A program made the translations under genes and the position numbers. A stretch of 64,000 nt of DNA from Onchocerca lupi. Taxonomy: Eukaryota; Nematoda; Chromadorea; Rhabditida; Onchocercidae. Location: positions 62,001-126,000 of the forward strand of contig JAOVVO010000130.1 in assembly GCA_028564675.1 (NCBI GenBank), in the 5' to 3' direction. Positions 38,601-52,300 of the stretch are shown here, in pieces. Position 1 is the first letter of the stretch. Every line of letters begins with the position of its first letter. Below the pieces are notes generated by a model. It was given only the letters and a program-made list of their open reading frames with translations, did no database searches and was not told the DNA's origin.

Positions 38601-39651
38601 TTTCCCAGAAACGTTATTCCATTTTGCATCCAAATTTTGCGCCTGTTCGAACGATTCATACAGAAAATCGACGATACAATTAAGTTCTCTCTGCACCATT
38701 TCAGCCTTCCAGACAAAAGCGTTTAAAACATCCACAGCAGTTATGTAATCATTTTGCAATTCATCTTGAAAAAAGAAGAATCACCAATTTTCTAAATGAA
38801 TCAGTCAATGAAGCCAAGCTACCCTGAAAAATTATACATTATTTTCCGAAACTTTCAAGTGAATTACTCTGATCATTGTAGCTAGAAATACACTTTGAAA
38901 GTCAGATGTTATAAAAAAAAAAAAAAAAAAAAAAAAGGAAAAAAAAAACTTAAAACATATAAGCTCAAATACTTCTCAAAGCGGAATAGTATTCAAGATA
39001 TTAATCGTCCATAAACTTCATTGAGAAGTTGCTTAAAATTCAAAAGAATCAGAACTGATTGGCACGCCGTGTAGTATAGCAGCATACTAGCATTTCAAAC
39101 ACATATCTTATATGAAACATTTTGAATTAATCAATTAAAGTTGATCAGATTTTAAGATAAAAATTAATAATTAAAATAAGTGCGATTTACTTCGCAATGC
39201 AAAAAAATCCAACGATAGAATACGCATCCTTTGTTGCAACACATCCGGATCATTGGTTTTAACTCTTGCATGAATATCATTGATACGCTGTTGTCGTTTA
39301 TTCTCATTTTCAGTGATCATTCGTTGATGAGTCGAAACTATACCCCATGGCTTCAAAATACTTCCAAATTACAGTCTTAGAATATAAACTTAAATTGAAA
39401 TTTTAAGAAATTTTCACAAAGATATAAAAAAAATTCATTGTTATCACGTATATAATTTTATCAGGATTAAATAGGACTTGATGGATAACTATACGAATAA
39501 CAATGAATGATAACTGCCTGGAATATGAGACCTTTTCGACGATAAATTTGTAAATTGTATGGATAACAGCTGTAATCCAGACAAAAATTATAAGAAATCC
39601 GATAGATGTATATGGATGTATCTGAACGATACTCACCAAAAGATTTCCCAT
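35692..39651 (-). CDS. faah: fatty acid amide hydrolase (amidase signature family)
   Basis: Eleven exons, 5' to 3': 39532-39651, 39191-39350, 38556-38764, 38282-38478, 37627-37766, 37276-37531, 36958-37159, 36613-36753, 36295-36352, 35933-36091, 35692-35837. The product is 595 residues; mammalian FAAH has 579. FAAH hydrolyses N-acylethanolamines and other fatty acid amides at internal membranes. An N-terminal membrane anchor (about residues 17-34, SIGFLIIFVWITAVIHTIY) is followed by the amidase fold. Catalytic residues are K159 in PFSVKGNF, S234 in PGGSSGGE and S258 in GSDLAGSLRIP. The spacings (75 and 24 residues) equal those of rat K142/S217/S241, so the enzyme is predicted active. IPQGLLSF, FCGAVTLKPTEGR, DFPAGVVPTGTVN and GLPVAVQVVTLPL also follow the family. 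Two acceptors lack a pyrimidine tract (before exons 2 and 5), so the exon 1-2 junction is the least certain part. Confidence 0.93.
38913..38934 (+). repeat. poly(A) tract inside a FAAH intron
   Basis: A run of about 22 A on the + strand (T on the coding strand) in the intron between exons 2 and 3. It is typical of the homopolymers across this window. Confidence 0.85.
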
Positions 39652-42600
39652 TTAGAATATAGTATTTCTTCAATAAACGAACACTTCCAAAGTCTGCAAA
39701 AAGAGAAGAAGAAAGGAAGAATTTTGATCGAGCAGTTTTTAAAGTTTCGAAAAAAAAAAAAAAACATAAATTGATCCAAATCACGTATTCTTAGATTTTA
39801 GAAAAACCTGAAACGCCAGAGGCAACTTTAGAATCTTAATTGCGAGAAAAATTTTGGCTGAAAAGTAAAAACCGGCATGAACAACATCACAGGGGGAAAT
39901 AAATTATTTTGCGCGCGTTTCTGAAAAGTGTGGAAACATCATGCTGTCGAGATGTGAATTGTAAACTTGTCTTAGGCTTAATTATCAAAAAGTTTTAATT
40001 GTCGAAAGTTACACTTCTTGCGCTTAATGTTGACAAAATTTTGATGTAAACAAATCAGATGAAAAGAAAAAAAAAGCCTTGTATCCTTAATAATTCATGT
40101 AAGTGAAATTGTGTATTCCAATCCTATGAATGATAAGAAGAGTAAATTTCACACCTTTTCGAAAATTTACGTAAACCTAAATTAGAACCTTATTTGATGC
40201 TCTATAAAGAACTAAATTTCAAAAGTTTAGATGAATTCTAGACTATTATCTCAGAATCAATCGTGATATTTTCGAAACTTCAAATTTTCACAGGAAAAAA
40301 AAATGGAAAAATTAAAAAAAAAACCTGGAAACTCCTTTTCATCTCAGAATACTTCTAGACTGCTTAATTGTCATAAATCTGAATCATTCCAAATCCAGAA
40401 AAGAAGTTTTTTATTTTTTATTTTGTCACATCTTTTGGGTTTTGTTCGCAGAAATTTGATCATGATGAGATCAAGTTCCCATAAAGAAAGTTGAAATGAT
40501 AGATAAAAAATCATTCTGGATGAAAAAAACCTTAAATTATACCTTCACTGGAATTAGAACAGAATATATCTGATATCGAAATTATCCTAAATTGAATTCA
40601 CGGGATGAACCAAGATCCGAACTCGAAATTTGAAATTAAATTTGCTCTTCAAAGTCAAAATTAAGTTTGAAACATTTGGAATTTAATTCCGAACAACTTT
40701 GCAACCTTCAACAATAATGATATAGATTTTGAAAACATTTTGCATAGTTTTAAACAAAATAAATTTCTGTTCTGCTTGAAAATGCCGGTTGTTTTCCAAA
40801 GTATAATCTGGTGGATATGCCGCTATTATTTTGCAGACTGAGAGTGTTTCAAATTTGGTTTCAAATTTAAATCTCAAATTCGAAGTTATTTTCAAATCCG
40901 AAATTCAAATTTGGACCAATCTTACAAATTTGCTTTATTATAGTTGCGATATTGGTGTTAACAAATGACAGAATTGAAAATAGTGTGATTCTTTGATGTT
41001 TATTTTTTCAAAAATTTTAAAATTTAATCAAGTTAGAAAATGCATCACTTTTTTTTGCTTTTACAATTTATAATTAAATTTGCTTATTTTGAGGGAACTG
41101 ATTTTCTGAACTATTTTCGGATGCTTTCTTCTTTAAATTTGTTGCTTTTTCATTTCGATGCTAATTCCTTCTAATATTTGAAATAAAAATATCGAGCGAT
41201 TTCTTAGAATTTGATAGGATGAAAAATTGAATTAGTAATTGATTTTCTGTTTATATCCGGTTTCCGATCCGGTTACCAAAAAATAAAAAAAAAAAAAATT
41301 CAAGCATATTCTCATTTGTTCATTGGAATCTGTAGCTTGTGCTTCTTCATCTTACCACTCTCAATGTATTATAATTTTAAAAGCCATTAATCCCGAAATA
41401 GAAAGTTAAGCTTCATAGGAAATATCTAAAAACGATTTAGATTTTTATTCTTAAAAATAAATTTAAATTTGAATGTAACGATTAACAAATATTAATGATA
41501 ATGACAGGATTTGTTTCAAGCTGGTGTTATCAGAGAACAAAAGAGAACGGTGCGATGAAAATATCGGAAATTGAATTTATAAAAACGACTATTTCGAACA
41601 CATCAATTTTGAAATGTGCTGACAATTTTAGGTCAAATGCCAATCGATAAAATAAGTTTTGTAAACGGATTTGAAGACAGAAACGATCGTCGGTTGATTG
41701 GTCATCGCCGAACTACTACTACTACTCACTCAATCCACTATCATTTATAATTCTTCATTATTTCCTTTTTTTTTTCTGTAATTAAAATTCCATATATCAT
41801 TTATATCTTCTTTCTTTCTTTTCTCTCGCACTTCTCTCTTTCATTCTTATCAATCATATAATGTTAGATAATCATATCTTATCATCGAACAACAATGTCC
41901 ATCTATCTCATCAACGGATAAGTAATCATTTGCCTTTCTTGTCACAGTTGAAAAATTTTTTATTTATCTCAAAATAAATGGATTAATGTGATAAAATGGT
42001 AAAATTCTTTTCTTCAATTCTTAATCTGCAGAAATTTTGAAATTGTTGTTATCATAGGCTGTAGATTTTTGCTAAAAATCGGATCATTAACTACTATTTT
42101 CTTTTTTATCATAAGAAAAAAAATGATGATGGATTAGTTGTTGCTTTAATTAAAAACGATAAGTTTAGGGGTAATTTAAAATTATGACCAATTTACTTTA
42201 ACAATGACACTATCATTGCATAATCTAAACGGTACTTTGGAGTCGTACCGAAATTATCTGATTGCATCGAAACGAACTAAGCTAAATTAATTGAATCAAA
42301 TTAATTTTTTGTGTTTTAATTGAATTAGATCAAATGAATTTCCAAGTATAAAGTATTGAATTAAACTTCATCGGATTCACTTTTTTTTTTTCTTTTTTTT
42401 AAAATCAGTTTGATCATAAAGCTATTTGATTAATTTTTACAAGGAAAATGTATTATAATTTCTTCGAAGTATATTCATAAATCTAGTAACAAATCCTAAT
42501 TCCCCGGCTTACGTTCCTATCCGTAAGTGATAAGAATCATTATCAAAAACTGTTTAGCAGAGAAATTACCTTTTTAAATTTAATGCAATTCTCTGCAAAA

Positions 42601-43114
42601 AGCCAATAAATGATTTATATGGTGATGAAATTTAGGAAATATTTGAAAACAATTTTAAAAACATTAAGCTTAGCTAAATTAATGTAGTGCTTTAAAGCTT
42701 AACAAAATTAGTAGCAGTTTTTAGGTTTCAATCATATTCCAACTACTATGACTCTCGAATGGTGTAAGATGAGTTGTTCAGTTAGAATTTCATTAAAAAA
42801 TCTGAAAAAAAAAAAAGATAGAAAAAAAAATCAGTCCAAAATAATCAATAATGTTTAGATCATTTAAAGTGTTTTTTTTTTTTTCCAGAAATTTATTCAT
42901 TCATCATTTAAATCTTTCTCTCTAAATTTCTTCAAACAAATCCCCTTTTTAGTTTTCTTTTTTTTTTTTTTTATTGTTATTGTTGTTTCTCTTTGCCTTT
43001 TTTTTTTTTTTTTTGTTGTGTATGTGTTCGTATAAAAATTACGGCCACTGTGTCAAAGGTATTGAAATAGTTTATTACAGAAATTCGTCGTCGATGCTGT
43101 TGTGACCTACGACA
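39652..43114. other. divergent intergenic region between FAAH and polyQ genes
   Basis: About 3.5 kb of A+T-rich DNA between genes transcribed away from each other, so it should contain both promoters. I see no supported exon. A somewhat richer patch at about 41670-41740 includes GATCGTCGGTTGATTGGTCA and a run of ACT triplets. Long T tracts accumulate at 42870-43015. Confidence 0.5.
43031..43038 (+). promoter_or_regulatory. possible TATA box of the polyQ gene
   Basis: TATAAAAA stands about 77 bp before the ATG of the polyglutamine gene, following a block of T tracts. Spacing suits a TATA element with a short 5' leader, but A+T-rich DNA makes chance matches common. Confidence 0.3.
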
Positions 43115-43304
43115 ATGTTCCTCAACACTGTTTATTTCTATTCATTTCTGCTGATGACAATTGTTCTTATCAATACTAATAGTAGTTTTTCGGTACCAGC
43201 TGGACTACGTCCAGCTAAAAAAGTTGGTGATCCAAAAGAACAAATTGTGCCAGGAAAACAACAACAACAGCAACAACAACAAGAGCAGCAACAACAACAA
43301 GAGC

Positions 43305-43336
<32 letters not shown>

Positions 43337-44409
43337 GAGCAGCAACAACAACAACAACAAGAGCAGCAGCAACAACAACAACAAATACAAGAACAACAGG
43401 AGCAACAACAACTGCAAGAAGGCGAAGAAACAGGAGAAGAGCATCGTCAGCAACAACAACAACATGTTATATCTTACTAATTTATCAGAGAGGTTTGATC
43501 AACGTTGCGTGGCGTGTTTCCAACGTAACGTGTATCCATTCATAGAATACGGCTTATAAGAATCTATTCAAAGTGTTTCATGTTCTTGTAACATCAGAAA
43601 TCAAACAAAATTCATTTTCTAATTCTAAATTTCCAGTTTGCTGTTACACTTTGTTAAGCTATCATCACATTACCATATTATTATACAAGCCATCTGATCA
43701 TTCCTGAATAATTATCAGTTATCAGTAGTATTGAAATAAGTTTTAGTTTTATAGCAGATTTATTCTACATCGTTTATCGATTGATTGAGTGATTAGGATT
43801 ACAGGATGAAGCACTGAACTTACCACTAACACCAAAAGTACCGCCGAATCTATCCATAAGATCACGGATGATGGCTGCACTAAGCTCATCAGTCGGTGAA
43901 TCGAATAAGGAAAAGAATTCTACCAATGATGAGGTAATTTTTCAAAGATTTCTAGAAGCTGATAAAATTCAAAAAAAGTTTATAGAGTCAAAGAATCTTT
44001 CAATGATTTCAAAGTTTTTAGCGGCTCCTCGGATAGTTCTTTTCTCAATGATTTTTATCATTCTTCTGCAATGATCACATGACAAAAGCAATGATCTTTT
44101 GATAATAAAAATATACTGTAATCAATAAATTTAGATGGACAATTCTTCGAAACCGACGAATAGTCCTTCAAAACCACCAATAATATTTCCAAAAAGTAAC
44201 AAGAAAACAGTTCTGGGAAAAATAGCTCCATCGGAATCTTCAAAAGGAAATGTCCGTGTTATTGTAGCACCACCACCAGTAGGCTGTTAATAATTTGTTT
44301 ATTTTCTAATTTAAGTTATAAAATTATTTCAAGTAAAAATTAGCAAATTGGATGGAAATGAGAAGTAATGAAGATATTGACAAAAAGAAATAAGGTCAAA
44401 AGTACTATA

Positions 44410-44442
<33 letters not shown>

Positions 44443-45336
44443 CAATTATTATTGTATTATCGCTATAATACTAATAATTATTATTGATTATTATTATTTG
44501 TTATTATTTATTATTATTAATTATTATTACTTATCTCCGAAATGAGATTTACAATTCAGAAATTTTTCCGAAATTGGTAAATTCCCAAAACTCGGGTTTT
44601 TAGGCCATTCGTTGACATTCGTATGGAATCTCTCTCTCTCTCTCCCTTTTTCTCTCTCTTTGAAAATTCAAATTTTGCTGTAGAAAATCATTCCTAATTT
44701 CGTTTGAAGTGTTTCTATTCAGACTAAATAATCCAAACGATAACTCTAAAAATTCAAACAAGAAGTTTAAAAATTACAAATATAAGTATAATTCAGATTG
44801 AGCAATCGAAATTTTACATATTATAAAATCTATTTTCTTTTCTTTTTTTTTCCATCCTAGAATCTTGGAACGAACAATTTTGGTTTGAATACAGTTTTAC
44901 AAACAAATTTGGTTGATTCACGAGGACGTATTATGAAAAATGTCAATTCGGTACCAATCAAAGTACCATCATCAGCAGAAATGAGAAATGCTAGGACAAG
45001 GTTATTGATGGATTATCTTTTTTTTTTTTTTTTCATTTAATTTGACAAAATAATTACATAAGTTTGACTTTTTAAATATCCCATTGATTAACTTTTAATT
45101 TTATTTGAAAGAACTTTGAGCATAATTTTTTTTTTTTTAAATTTAATATTTCCATTTTGAAACAAACTTTAAAAAGAACAAGTAATCAATAATCAATGAT
45201 ATGATTATCGAGCATTAATGAAAAATTTTTGATTAGAAATAAAAATATTGCTTTCAGACATACTGCACGACAAGTTGAAAGTGATGCAGATAAAGTAGTA
45301 CCGATCAAATTTGGTTCAACTTCTAGACGGCGTTAA
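43115..45336 (+). CDS. putative secreted polyglutamine-rich protein, family unknown
   Basis: Five exons in phase: 43115-43465, 43805-43933, 44135-44278, 44861-45000, 45258-45336, giving 280 residues. I do not recognise the family. Residues 1-26 form a classical signal peptide (hydrophobic core FLLMTIVLI, ending near SSFS), so the product should enter the secretory pathway. After about 22 residues comes a Gln-rich tract of roughly 50 residues broken by Glu, coded by mixed CAA and CAG. The rest is Ser/Asn/Pro-rich and basic (PKVPPNLSIRSR, SKPTNSPSKPPI, VIVAPPP) and ends in GSTSRRR. The later exons join cleanly by phase. The donor after exon 1 (CAT/GTTATA) is weak, and without it the frame stops at 43480. 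The coding status of exons 2-5 is good; linking them to the polyQ exon is less certain. Confidence 0.6.
43259..43417 (+). repeat. interrupted CAA/CAG trinucleotide tract (polyQ)
   Basis: Mostly CAA with scattered CAG and single GAG codons. Read in frame with the upstream signal peptide it codes Gln with Glu interruptions. The +1 frame gives polyAsn/Ser and the opposite strand gives polyLeu; neither is supported as coding. Confidence 0.9.
44411..44531 (+). repeat. TTA microsatellite, perfect then degenerate
   Basis: A clean run of TTA triplets (44411-44442) passes into imperfect ATTATT repeats to about 44531. It lies in the third intron of the polyQ gene. A short CT run follows at about 44630-44660. 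Confidence 0.9.
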
Positions 45337-45404
45337 ATCGAAATGTGCAAATTATCCAACTATTTCTATCATTTCTGTTTATCGTTTATCTCTTCTTTTC
45401 CTAT

Positions 45405-45437
<33 letters not shown>

Positions 45438-48400
45438 AACGGCCTTATCAGTAAAAATGATAAAAAATAAGACAGGATAATAATTTTCGAGCATTCATAT
45501 CATTGCGATTGCGCTAATTATACTCATTTTATTTGGTGTATGGATGTTTTATTTGAAAAAAAAAAAAAAAAAAAAAAAGAGGATTACTGATTAATTATTT
45601 GTTGCAACATAACTGTCAACTTTGCTTTCTAAAGAAATGCAAACTTTTCTTGCTGTTATCATTTCATTCATTTCAATGAATTGTTGATTGGTTATCGTTT
45701 CCAAGATTTCCTAGCAGTTGAAGATATATCAACCGAGATATTGTGATAAAAATGACATGATATGGAACGATACTATTTGCGCTGCTTAGAAATTAAAAAC
45801 TTTCAATTAATTCATTACCTAAACAAGAGTAATCATTAATGATTCACAATGACCCCAATTTTTAGATTATTTCAATCAGTTCAGGAATGATTATATACTT
45901 ATATCACATAAACTAATTATTAGTGTCACTATTGAAAATTAATAAGTTTTATTAAATAATATTGGAAATCATAATCGAGTGAAGTGAAAAAATCTGAAAT
46001 AAGAAGAAAAATTTAAGGACAAAATTACAAAATCAATGTCAAAAATAAATTTCATCTCTGAAATTCAAAAGTGACGGTTTTAAATTTAATAACAATTTAA
46101 ATGATCGATAACGCCCTGATTTCTATCATCAAATTAGTTTCATTTATCAATGAATATTTTGCAATAAAAGTAATGGTCAGTATTAATTAGCAATGATCAA
46201 TTGTGATTTCTTCAAGTAATTGATATTTCTCTCTTTGGTAAGAAGATTTTATGCTATCTATTTTGATTAGTTAAAATTTAAATGAACATTTGCTTTTAAA
46301 TAAGCATAATGTTTTTCAAAAATTTCGGTCATTTAATAATTAAAGAAAAATTGTCGTATTTAAAATTCCGAAAATAATCGCAAGGATATGACCATCAAAT
46401 AATGTTTTATTTTACTGAATATTTTTTAAAAAAAAAAAAAAGCATTTATCAAGATTGCTTATCTTATCAAATTGTTTATCAAAATTGCTGTGATACATTT
46501 TGCTTGATTATTTTATCAATCAAAATATTTGATTAAATTATCAAATAATATGAAAATTTTAACGAAAAAATAAAATTTATTGCGTTCATTTCATTTTTAT
46601 ATCGAAATGATGAAAAATTTTTCAATAAAATGATTCATTATCGACATCGACATTTTTGTGGGAGTAAAGTTGACATCATCATCATCATCATCATCATCAT
46701 CAGTAGCAATCATGATAGGAAAATTTTTCTTGAAAGCGATTGAAAAGCAAGAAATTTGATGTTTTAAGTTATATTTTATCTTATTCTAAAAAGCAGTATA
46801 TCCGGTTCCTTTTCGTTTCCTCAATGCAATTATGATTTATTGAAGTTATCAATCTTTAAACTTTCATTCATGTCATTGTTTGAAGATATTTTTCCATATT
46901 TTATCCATCTACATGGATAATATAAGCATGAAGTTGTACTAGGAAGCCGGAAGTGGGAAAGGGAAAAAATCGAAACTTTTTTTTCCATTTTTCTTATTTT
47001 TAGAACTAAGAATGGCGAAGATTATAATGAAATGTGTGACATTTCATTCCTTCTTTCAAGTAACCGCCGTTCATCTATCATGAAAACTTCCGGTTTTTCT
47101 AAGCCAAACATTTTTAGAATTCGTTCTCTTTTGCGTACTTATAATCGGTCAACATAAAATTTTACTCCTTTGTTTTTTTTTCATTCTCATCAATCTGAGA
47201 AAAGAATAAATTCAAATATTATTATCAGAGTAATAAATAGATAAATGAGTAAATAAGTAAAAAGATAAATGAATAAACAAATAAATAGATAAAGGAAAAA
47301 AAAAAAAAAAAACAGGATGATTCATCCAACTACCAAATTTTTTTCTGATAAGTTTTAAAGATATGAGAATCAGAAATTCCAAAAATGCCTCTTTGATTTA
47401 TGGTACAAGATTATTTTAATAATATAAAATGTTTTCGGATGTTTATCTTGCAAATTCGGAAACATATACGGAGAGCCGAGGAAGCAATTTGATATTGGTG
47501 TAAAAATCGATAAAAAAACCAGATCCAAACAATAATATAAGCTTCTGTGAAATTTAAAAATTTATAAAAATGAATTCAATTTTCATATCTTGTAGCAATC
47601 GTTTCTTGGTGATAGATTAAAACTAAGATTCAGAATATGAATCTGTTACAACGAAAGATATGATAAGTGTGTAATTCACATTCAAACTTATTTATTATCA
47701 TCTAAATAAGATAAACACCAATGAATAGTAATATTAACAGTAAAAATAGTAATAATAACAATAGTCAAAAATAATATTAGCGATAAAATTAATAACAATG
47801 ACATAATGATCGTTCGAAAGACCTTATTTGCGAATTTGTGGTTATTTCAAATTCCCTATCAAAATTTGCAATTTCAAATTAAAAATCAAATTAAATTATT
47901 TCTATTCTAACTTTGAATTCAGCTTTAATAACTTCTCATTTTAAGTTAAAATTTAATAAGAAAATCTTAATTGCATTGTTTCGAAAATTTGCTTTTATTT
48001 TTATCAATCATTTTTATCACTAATAATGTGTGTAAACAAAAATGTCCATATATAATTATAATATGACCGATGATCATTTATTCCATCATGAACTGAACGG
48101 TTCGACTAGATGATTCTGATAACTGGTAACAGTTCGATCACTTCAGATTTTTCGAATGTAAGATATCTTGTGATATCAACTGATGATGAAAATAATTTTC
48201 TACATTTTATACATGTAAAAGTGAATTGATTCCCAGGAATTTTTAGGATTATTTGGGAGAATCTATTATAATTCAGTAAAAAAAGTATTTAAAATGTTAA
48301 TTTTGAAATTCAAATTCAAGCGACTTTCGGACTTATTTTTGTTTCGAATCAGTTCAATAAAATATCATACTATCATCAAGTTATGATAATTGATTTCAAT

Positions 48401-49361
48401 TTAAGGATCAGCATGGCGAATATCTCTGTTTAGTATATCTTATTTAAATAGATTTGTATGATGTAATGTTCATTGATTCCATGCTATGATAATATTCTGA
48501 GTTGACAAATAAGGACAAAAATAATGATTAATTACCAAAATATGAGAACTATCCAGCAATTTAATGGAACCTATTTCAGATAATATCAGCTCAATTAGGC
48601 TTTTTTAATAAGTGTGCGATAGCTTCAGGTATTCCGTGAATTAGCTAAATGAAGATTTTTATAACAGTGAATTTCGAAATTTAATGAAATTTACAAGAAA
48701 TGTTAATCCCACAAAATTTAAATTACCGCGAGGTAAGCAAAAATCCCTGAAGTAATACACATGGAATATATAAATATCAATAAATATTTCATTGCAAATG
48801 GAAAATGATTGAGATTGAAAAAAAAAAAATTATATTTGAAATTTCTAATATCAGCATTATCCACCTGAGAACACAGGAGAATTTAAAATAAAGGTGATTT
48901 AAAAAGAATAAAGAGAGCTTTATTATTCATATTCATTATTCAGATGAAAAAAATTTTTAGATAGGTCAAGAATAATGTCCAAAAATGGAAATTATATAGC
49001 TTAGGCCAAGAGGCCAAGAGGCTGATAAACAGATCAAATGTACCTATAAGGCGATATTTGTCGAATACAATAATAATGCACAGATTTCACAACAAATGTA
49101 AATTTTAAAAATTTTGATAAAATAATTTTGCACGAAATAACTACCAATTCTTTTCTTCTTCCAACTACTTATCATTATTATCATTACGCAAACCGTACTG
49201 TTTGTATGGTTTGAATTGAGATTTAATGAAACAATAAGCATTTATAGCTTATCCTGAAATTTAAGTGAAACAATAAGCTCAATTTAGTGGAACAATAAAC
49301 TCTTTGCCTATCTCTCTTTTTGTTAGTATTATTATCATTTCTATCCAAACAATTAATAGTA
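45337..49361. other. large A+T-rich intergenic region
   Basis: I see no coding exon, RNA gene or transposon in these 4 kb. It contains poly(A) runs (45407-45436 and 45558-45578), an ATC microsatellite (46673-46701), ATAA-type repeats (47220-47300), and a small family of AAACAATAAGC repeats at 49220-49300. Flanking genes converge here, so it holds their 3' ends. Confidence 0.5.
46673..46701 (+). repeat. ATC microsatellite
   Basis: About nine uninterrupted ATC units in intergenic DNA. Confidence 0.9.
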
Positions 49362-52300
49362 TTATACTGAGGCACAACTTTCATAACATTGATGATTGGG
49401 AGGAAAATGACTGTGATAAATATTCAAATTTTCATCATCCTTTCCATGTGAACAATTGCATTTTACAATCATCGGATGATACTGCTCGCGTTCCAGATAG
49501 CGCTTATGCTCGAAAAACATCATACAACTAGAAATAAACTTTAAAATTGAAAAAAAAAATTTAATTCAATAAAATTTGTTAAAATAATTCAATTCTTTGG
49601 CTAACGTAATCAATTGAAACAATTTTTGCTAACTCAGCAGATCATTGCAATCAAGATTAATCGATTTGGAAAATGACAATTTAGTTTTTATTTTTATTTT
49701 TTAAGCTTTATTATTTGTTGTGTCATAAGTTGAGTTAATTTTTGGTGAAAGTGGGCGGAATTTTTGTACTTAAATGAATGATAATTTTGGCATATGATAA
49801 CGGTGGAAGTTTAGCTTGAAGAAAAGATCTAGGAAAAAAGGAAGGAGATTTAGAAAAGTTATTTCTCTCTTCCCAAATGTATATTAATATTTCATTAAAA
49901 ATTTAAGGTTAATTTTCAAAATATTATTAAAGAATTCACCTATAAACGATAGTTACTTGCCACAATTGCATTATGGATAAAATAAGGAATGAAACAACGG
50001 ATGAAATAACGAATACTACGATAAATGTATCATTGAGTCGTATTTTCATATAATATCCTGCAAATTTAAATTTTTATTTGATTTTTTTTTTTTTTTTTTT
50101 TTTTAGCATGCTATATATTCTTTATATTTCCAGAAATTGTGAGTAGTATATTGGGAAACATATTTCGAAGTTGTTAAAATTTAATCCAATTAAATGATAG
50201 TTTAATTTGATTCGATTTCGATGATTAATTTCATGATTCACTTCTAGGAAAATCATTCAGGATCATCTTTACCGATAAAACTTCTAGGAAAATCATTCAA
50301 GATCATCTCTACCAATGAATGCACATTACTACACGGTTAACATAAGTGAAATGGTATTCTGGGAAATCTTGATGAAATTTCTAATCCATCCAATACTTAC
50401 CGACAACTTGCCTAAAGGTACCATAACTTGCAGCAGTGAATGTAATTATTACGAGCACAACCATGATACAAAGCATTATATGAAGACTCTGAAATTGTGG
50501 CATTTATTTCGTTACTTTATACTAATTCCGTAATAAAATCATTTGAAAATTTTTTTTTCATGAAAATTTCATGAAATTTAGTAAATTCAAGAAAAAAAAA
50601 AAAGAAAAAGAAAATGGTAAACAAGAAAGAAACAAACCGATACAACTAAGAACGGATATAAATATTTGTGTTTTTCCGTGTATAATGCATAAATAGTTAG
50701 CGAAACGATAACAAATGGTATCACAGACCAAAGAACGGCTGATTTCATCGCAAATGTAAAAGTGATAATTGATAAGATCATATAATTTAACAGAAACAAC
50801 TTAGTACCAGTCTGGAAAATGAAATACGATAAAAAGAAATATGAAATAATTGTCACCAAATCTGGCAAGACGATAGAATGGAGAAGAAGAAGGATATTGT
50901 TTTTGTTTCAAATCAGTATAAAACTCATGAAATGATTCACGATATTAATCTTTAAACTACATGCTGGGTAGAGATTTGAGAAAAGTATCAATGATTTCAG
51001 GACAGAACTTATGTATTGCTTCAGTTAAGCTACTACGAAAATAACAAAAATTGAAGAAAGATTCATAAAAAATTAATAACAAAATATGTACCTAATACTT
51101 ACTTAACTTGAATATAAATAACGTTAAAAAAAAAAAGAAAAAACTGCAGAAATAATGTGATTTAATTTTCAAATTTTTTGATGTTTAATATTTTGAATAT
51201 AATATTTGAATATTTTACTTGAAATACTTCTTGCAAGTAATTCAAGTTTTTAACGAAAATATAAAATTTATTGCATGTATCTAGTTGATCAATTAAAATA
51301 TGATTGTTCAATTAGGCTAATTTGTCTGTCTGATTGAATGATCACAGTTTAATTCATTTCAATAAACTTAAACACAATTTAATTGTCCATTAACCTGAAC
51401 AAATGTATAAATCAAAGCAATGATTTCAAATTTTGATTTCAAATTTTCGGAAAAAAATGCAATAATTTTTTATAAACAAATTATAAATTATATCTACCAC
51501 AGCATGCATAAGATTGCAACAACAACGATATTGTGATAATTGTGTGGATGCATCAACAAATCGAATTTTACGTCGCATGCAATGATTATTTTTTTCAATG
51601 ATATCTTCTACTCGTTTACATCCAACTCTATCATATTGTTGTGGATTAGCTGAAAAAAAAAATAAAGAAATGATAATGAAAAAAATTTGAACAGAAGAAT
51701 TCAAATATTGAAAAAGAAAAATTATTACTTGATTTTCATAAAAAAACTTATTTCATTTCAATAAACTTAGAGATTTCACTATCCAAACGTTATTGTCCTG
51801 GATTAGCTAACAAAAAAAGAAATGATAATGATAAGAATTTGAACAGAAGAATTCAAATATTGAAAAAAAAAATTATTACTTGATTTTCATAAAAAAACTT
51901 ATTTCATTTCAATAAACTTAAAAATTTCACTATCCAAACGTTAGTTCCTTTTTAAGATCAAATTAATTTTTATCATAAAAGCTTTATTATTTCATTATTA
52001 AATTTTATTACATAGCATTTACAGATAAGCTTTATCAGTTTATTATTGAATTTTATTATTTATCAATTACGATTATATATTTATTTTGAAAAAATTTGTC
52101 TTCTTTTCAGTCTCAGAATTTCTAAAAGTAATTTATTTGATTAATTTAATTAGTAACAAAAATGATAGGCAACAATATATGCTATTTCAGTTTTAAAATT
52201 TTTTCCCTAACATTTCAATTTTCGAAATTTATTTTTGCATTTTATTTCATTATTCTATTTCATCACATTCTACAAATGTGATATTGATAACAATTAAGGA

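Noticed and set aside
43205..43465. polyLeu ORF on the - strand
   Set aside because: Antisense reading of the trinucleotide repeat; no start context or exon partners.
43161..43559. polyAsn ORF overlapping the polyQ exon
   Set aside because: It is the shifted frame of the same CAA/CAG repeat; the Gln frame has the signal peptide and joins the later exons in phase.
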